Positions 7,035-7,775 of a DNA stretch of 7,775 nucleotides are shown here, piece after piece (the stretch's first letter is position 1; every line of letters begins with the position of its first letter). The notes under the pieces were generated by a model, which saw nothing but the letters and a program-made list of their open reading frames with translations, ran no database searches and was not told the origin of the DNA. The position numbers and the translations under genes were made by a program. The DNA comes from Deltaproteobacteria bacterium (GTDB taxonomy: Bacteria; Desulfobacterota; Desulfarculia; Desulfarculales; Desulfarculaceae), in NCBI GenBank assembly GCA_021815655.1, contig JAKAGJ010000078.1:1-7775 (forward strand), in the 5' to 3' direction.

Positions 7035-7321
7035 CACCGCTGGTATATGCCGCGCACCTTAAGGCCTTGGGCCAATTGGGTCCTTGCCTGCTCCAGCCGC
7101 CCCGCTCGGCCCAGACCATGGGCATCGCTTGGTGCGGCCAGGCCTTTAGGCCCGTGAACCATTGTTGTCACAGGGACAGCTGGCCGATGCCTCACCCCAG
7201 AGCTGCAAAGCGGCATTGGCCAGCCGTCCCACCTTGGCGTACCCGCCGCTCCTGTCCACCTTTTCCTGGCATGGCCAGCGACGGCTGGCGCACATATCTT
7301 GGCAAATGAAAGGAATCCGCG
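7035..7321 (+). other. non-coding interval between the chemoreceptor and the small-protein gene
   Basis: These 287 bases contain no convincing gene. Short open frames cross it on both strands, but none has a good ribosome binding site or recognisable protein content. No T-run terminator is visible after the chemoreceptor stop. A compact GGCCTTTAGGCC inverted repeat sits near 7141-7152. The right part contains the structured leader listed separately. A transcript of the small gene probably begins somewhere in this interval, but no promoter here is clear. Confidence 0.5.
7219..7289 (+). promoter_or_regulatory. long-range inverted repeat with competing hairpin in the leader of the small gene
   Basis: GCCAGCCGTC (7219-7228) and GACGGCTGGC (7280-7289) are perfect 10-base reverse complements 51 bases apart. 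The right arm also belongs to a local hairpin: GCCAGC (7274-7279), loop GACG, GCTGGC (7284-7289). The two pairings cannot form together. The right arm ends about 20 bases before the AAAGGA ribosome binding site (7309-7314), so switching could affect translation or transcript elongation. This is a structural observation, and a chance occurrence in GC-rich DNA is possible. Confidence 0.35.
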
Positions 7322-7612
7322 ATGAACAAAAAGGAGATCGAGAGCAAGACCTGGCTGACCCGTGACGAGATGGTGAGATACCTGCGGAGCCTGGCTGATC
7401 GCATGACCCAGGGCATGCTGAAACTGGAAGCCCTGACCTATATCCGCGGCCGCGGCCTTCCCCACCTGTTCATCATTGACAACGAGGCCCAGCACACCGC
7501 CCCGCGCATGGTACCGACCGCGCTCTACATGGTGGGCGAAGACGGCAAGACCGCCCTTGCCGGCGGCCCGGAGCAGATCGGCAATCCTCGCCTGGACGAC
7601 TTACGGCTATAG
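7322..7612 (+). CDS. small soluble protein, N-terminal half resembling amphi-Trp-type proteins
   Basis: The 96-residue product has no signal peptide or membrane span. It starts at an ATG with AAAGGA at 7309-7314, seven bases upstream, which supports it as a real gene despite its size. The N-terminal half (SKTWLTRDEMVRYLRSLADR, residues 8-27, then MTQGMLKLEAL) follows the layout of amphi-Trp-type small proteins: a short strand, a helix of the pattern Arg-x-x-x-x-x-Tyr-Leu-x-x-Leu-Ala-Asp, then Gly and a beta strand. The second half (residues 45-96) does not match anything I know. It reads like an alternating beta region with a Gly/Asp turn (VGEDGKTALAGG). The function is unknown. It has its own long leader and converges on a probable pstA gene, so it looks like a single-gene unit. 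The stop codon TAG is the left end of a palindrome. Confidence 0.7.
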   Translation: MNKKEIESKTWLTRDEMVRYLRSLADRMTQGMLKLEALTYIRGRGLPHLFIIDNEAQHTAPRMVPTALYMVGEDGKTALAGGPEQIGNPRLDDLRL

Positions 7613-7626
7613 GCGCTGAGCGCCTA
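7610..7626. terminator. palindrome between convergent genes, possible bidirectional terminator
   Basis: TAGGCGCT (7610-7617) and AGCGCCTA (7619-7626) are perfect reverse complements around one central base. As RNA this gives a seven-pair stem with a TGA loop. It includes the stop codon of the small gene and lies 20 bases beyond the stop of the minus-strand gene, so it could end transcription from both sides. No T-run follows on either strand, so a classic Rho-independent terminator is not supported. A protein-binding palindrome is the alternative. Confidence 0.45.
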
Positions 7627-7646
7627 GATGGCCGGGGCGGTCGGGC

Positions 7647-7775
7647 TTACCATTTCTTGGTTCTGCGCATGCGGGTGCGGATGATGATGGCAAACAGGCT
7701 CAGCCCCAGTACCAGGCTGATGAGCACCAGCACCGTGCCGTACTGCAAGGGCCTGGTCTGCTCGATGTGAGTGCC
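7647..7775 (-). CDS. pstA: C-terminal end of an ABC transporter permease, probably PstA (5' end outside window)
   Basis: Reading the minus strand from the right edge gives 42 residues before TAA (7649-7647). They include RPLQYGTVLVLISLVLGLSL, then FAIIIRTRMRRTKKW. This is one hydrophobic helix followed by a strongly basic cytoplasmic tail. It matches the usual end of PstA, the inner-membrane permease of the high-affinity phosphate ABC transporter, where QYGTALVL-type wording leads into the last membrane span and an Arg/Lys-rich tail. Only this end is visible, so PstC or another permease of the same fold cannot be excluded. The gene converges on the small-protein gene with a 34-base gap. The rest of a pst cluster would be expected beyond the right edge. 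Confidence 0.6.
   Translation of the reverse strand, partial: GTHIEQTRPLQYGTVLVLISLVLGLSLFAIIIRTRMRRTKKW

Noticed and set aside
7041..7049. Extended -10-like TGGTATATG just after the chemoreceptor stop
   Set aside because: No acceptable -35 element lies at 16-18 bases upstream, and the match to TATAAT is weak, so it was not listed as a promoter.
7183..7190. Flagellar sigma-28 -10-like GCCGATGC downstream of the chemoreceptor
   Set aside because: No TAAA-type -35 is found at the needed distance.
7161..7260. Possible cyclic-di-GMP (GEMM) riboswitch, because GCAAAGC occurs near 7204-7210 next to GGC and a nearby CACAGGG string
   Set aside because: The conserved GGCAAACC strand, GNRA tetraloop and second helix are not recognisable in the right order. 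A covariance-model search would decide; by eye the match is only a short string.
7272..7305. Sigma-54-like promoter from TGGCGCAC and TTGGCA before the small gene
   Set aside because: The spacing between the GG and GC elements is about two bases too long for a sigma-54 promoter.
1..7775. Mobile element, CRISPR, toxin-antitoxin or defence island
   Set aside because: No transposase, integrase, direct-repeat array, tRNA attachment site or known defence domain is visible on either strand, and base composition is even across the window.

Overview
The window is GC-rich, densely coding DNA from a Gram-negative bacterium. Its chemoreceptor and cyclic-di-GMP protein styles resemble those common in deltaproteobacteria (Desulfobacterota). 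That placement is inferred from protein style only; there is no rRNA or other phylogenetic marker here. I see no insertion sequence, phage gene, tRNA, CRISPR array or clear sign of gene transfer, so this looks like an ordinary chromosomal region.

Bases 1-2514 hold a tight plus-strand cluster. It starts with the 3' end of an unrecognised helical protein, followed by a pyruvoyl-type phosphatidylserine decarboxylase (psd) and a polytopic membrane protein of the prolipoprotein diacylglyceryl transferase (Lgt) superfamily. Each gene overlaps the next: 29 bases at the first junction, and a 4-base TTGA overlap at the second. The psd product would make phosphatidylethanolamine. The Lgt-like protein has lost the histidine that canonical Lgt needs, so it may act on a different lipid substrate.

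Bases 2515-7034 hold a signalling pair behind a 209-base gap that contains a plausible sigma-70-type promoter. The first gene encodes a four-module cyclic-di-GMP protein: a degenerate GGDEF domain, an apparently intact EAL domain, a CBS pair, and a C-terminal GGDEF domain with the signature GGDDM. It is followed 72 bases later by a methyl-accepting chemotaxis protein. That receptor has a large periplasmic helical sensor, probably of the helical bimodular (HBM) type, and a shortened HAMP region. The pair suggests linked control of motility or attachment through second messenger and chemotaxis routes.

Bases 7035-7321 form a non-coding leader with a 10-bp inverted repeat and a competing local hairpin just upstream of the ribosome binding site of a 96-residue protein. 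That protein's N-terminal half resembles amphi-Trp-type small proteins. Its stop codon lies inside a 17-base palindrome. A convergent minus-strand gene, probably the C-terminus of the phosphate ABC transporter permease PstA, runs off the right edge. Nothing here amounts to a clearly new defence or mobile system. The best leads are the altered Lgt-like enzyme coupled to psd, the double-GGDEF protein architecture and the structured leader.
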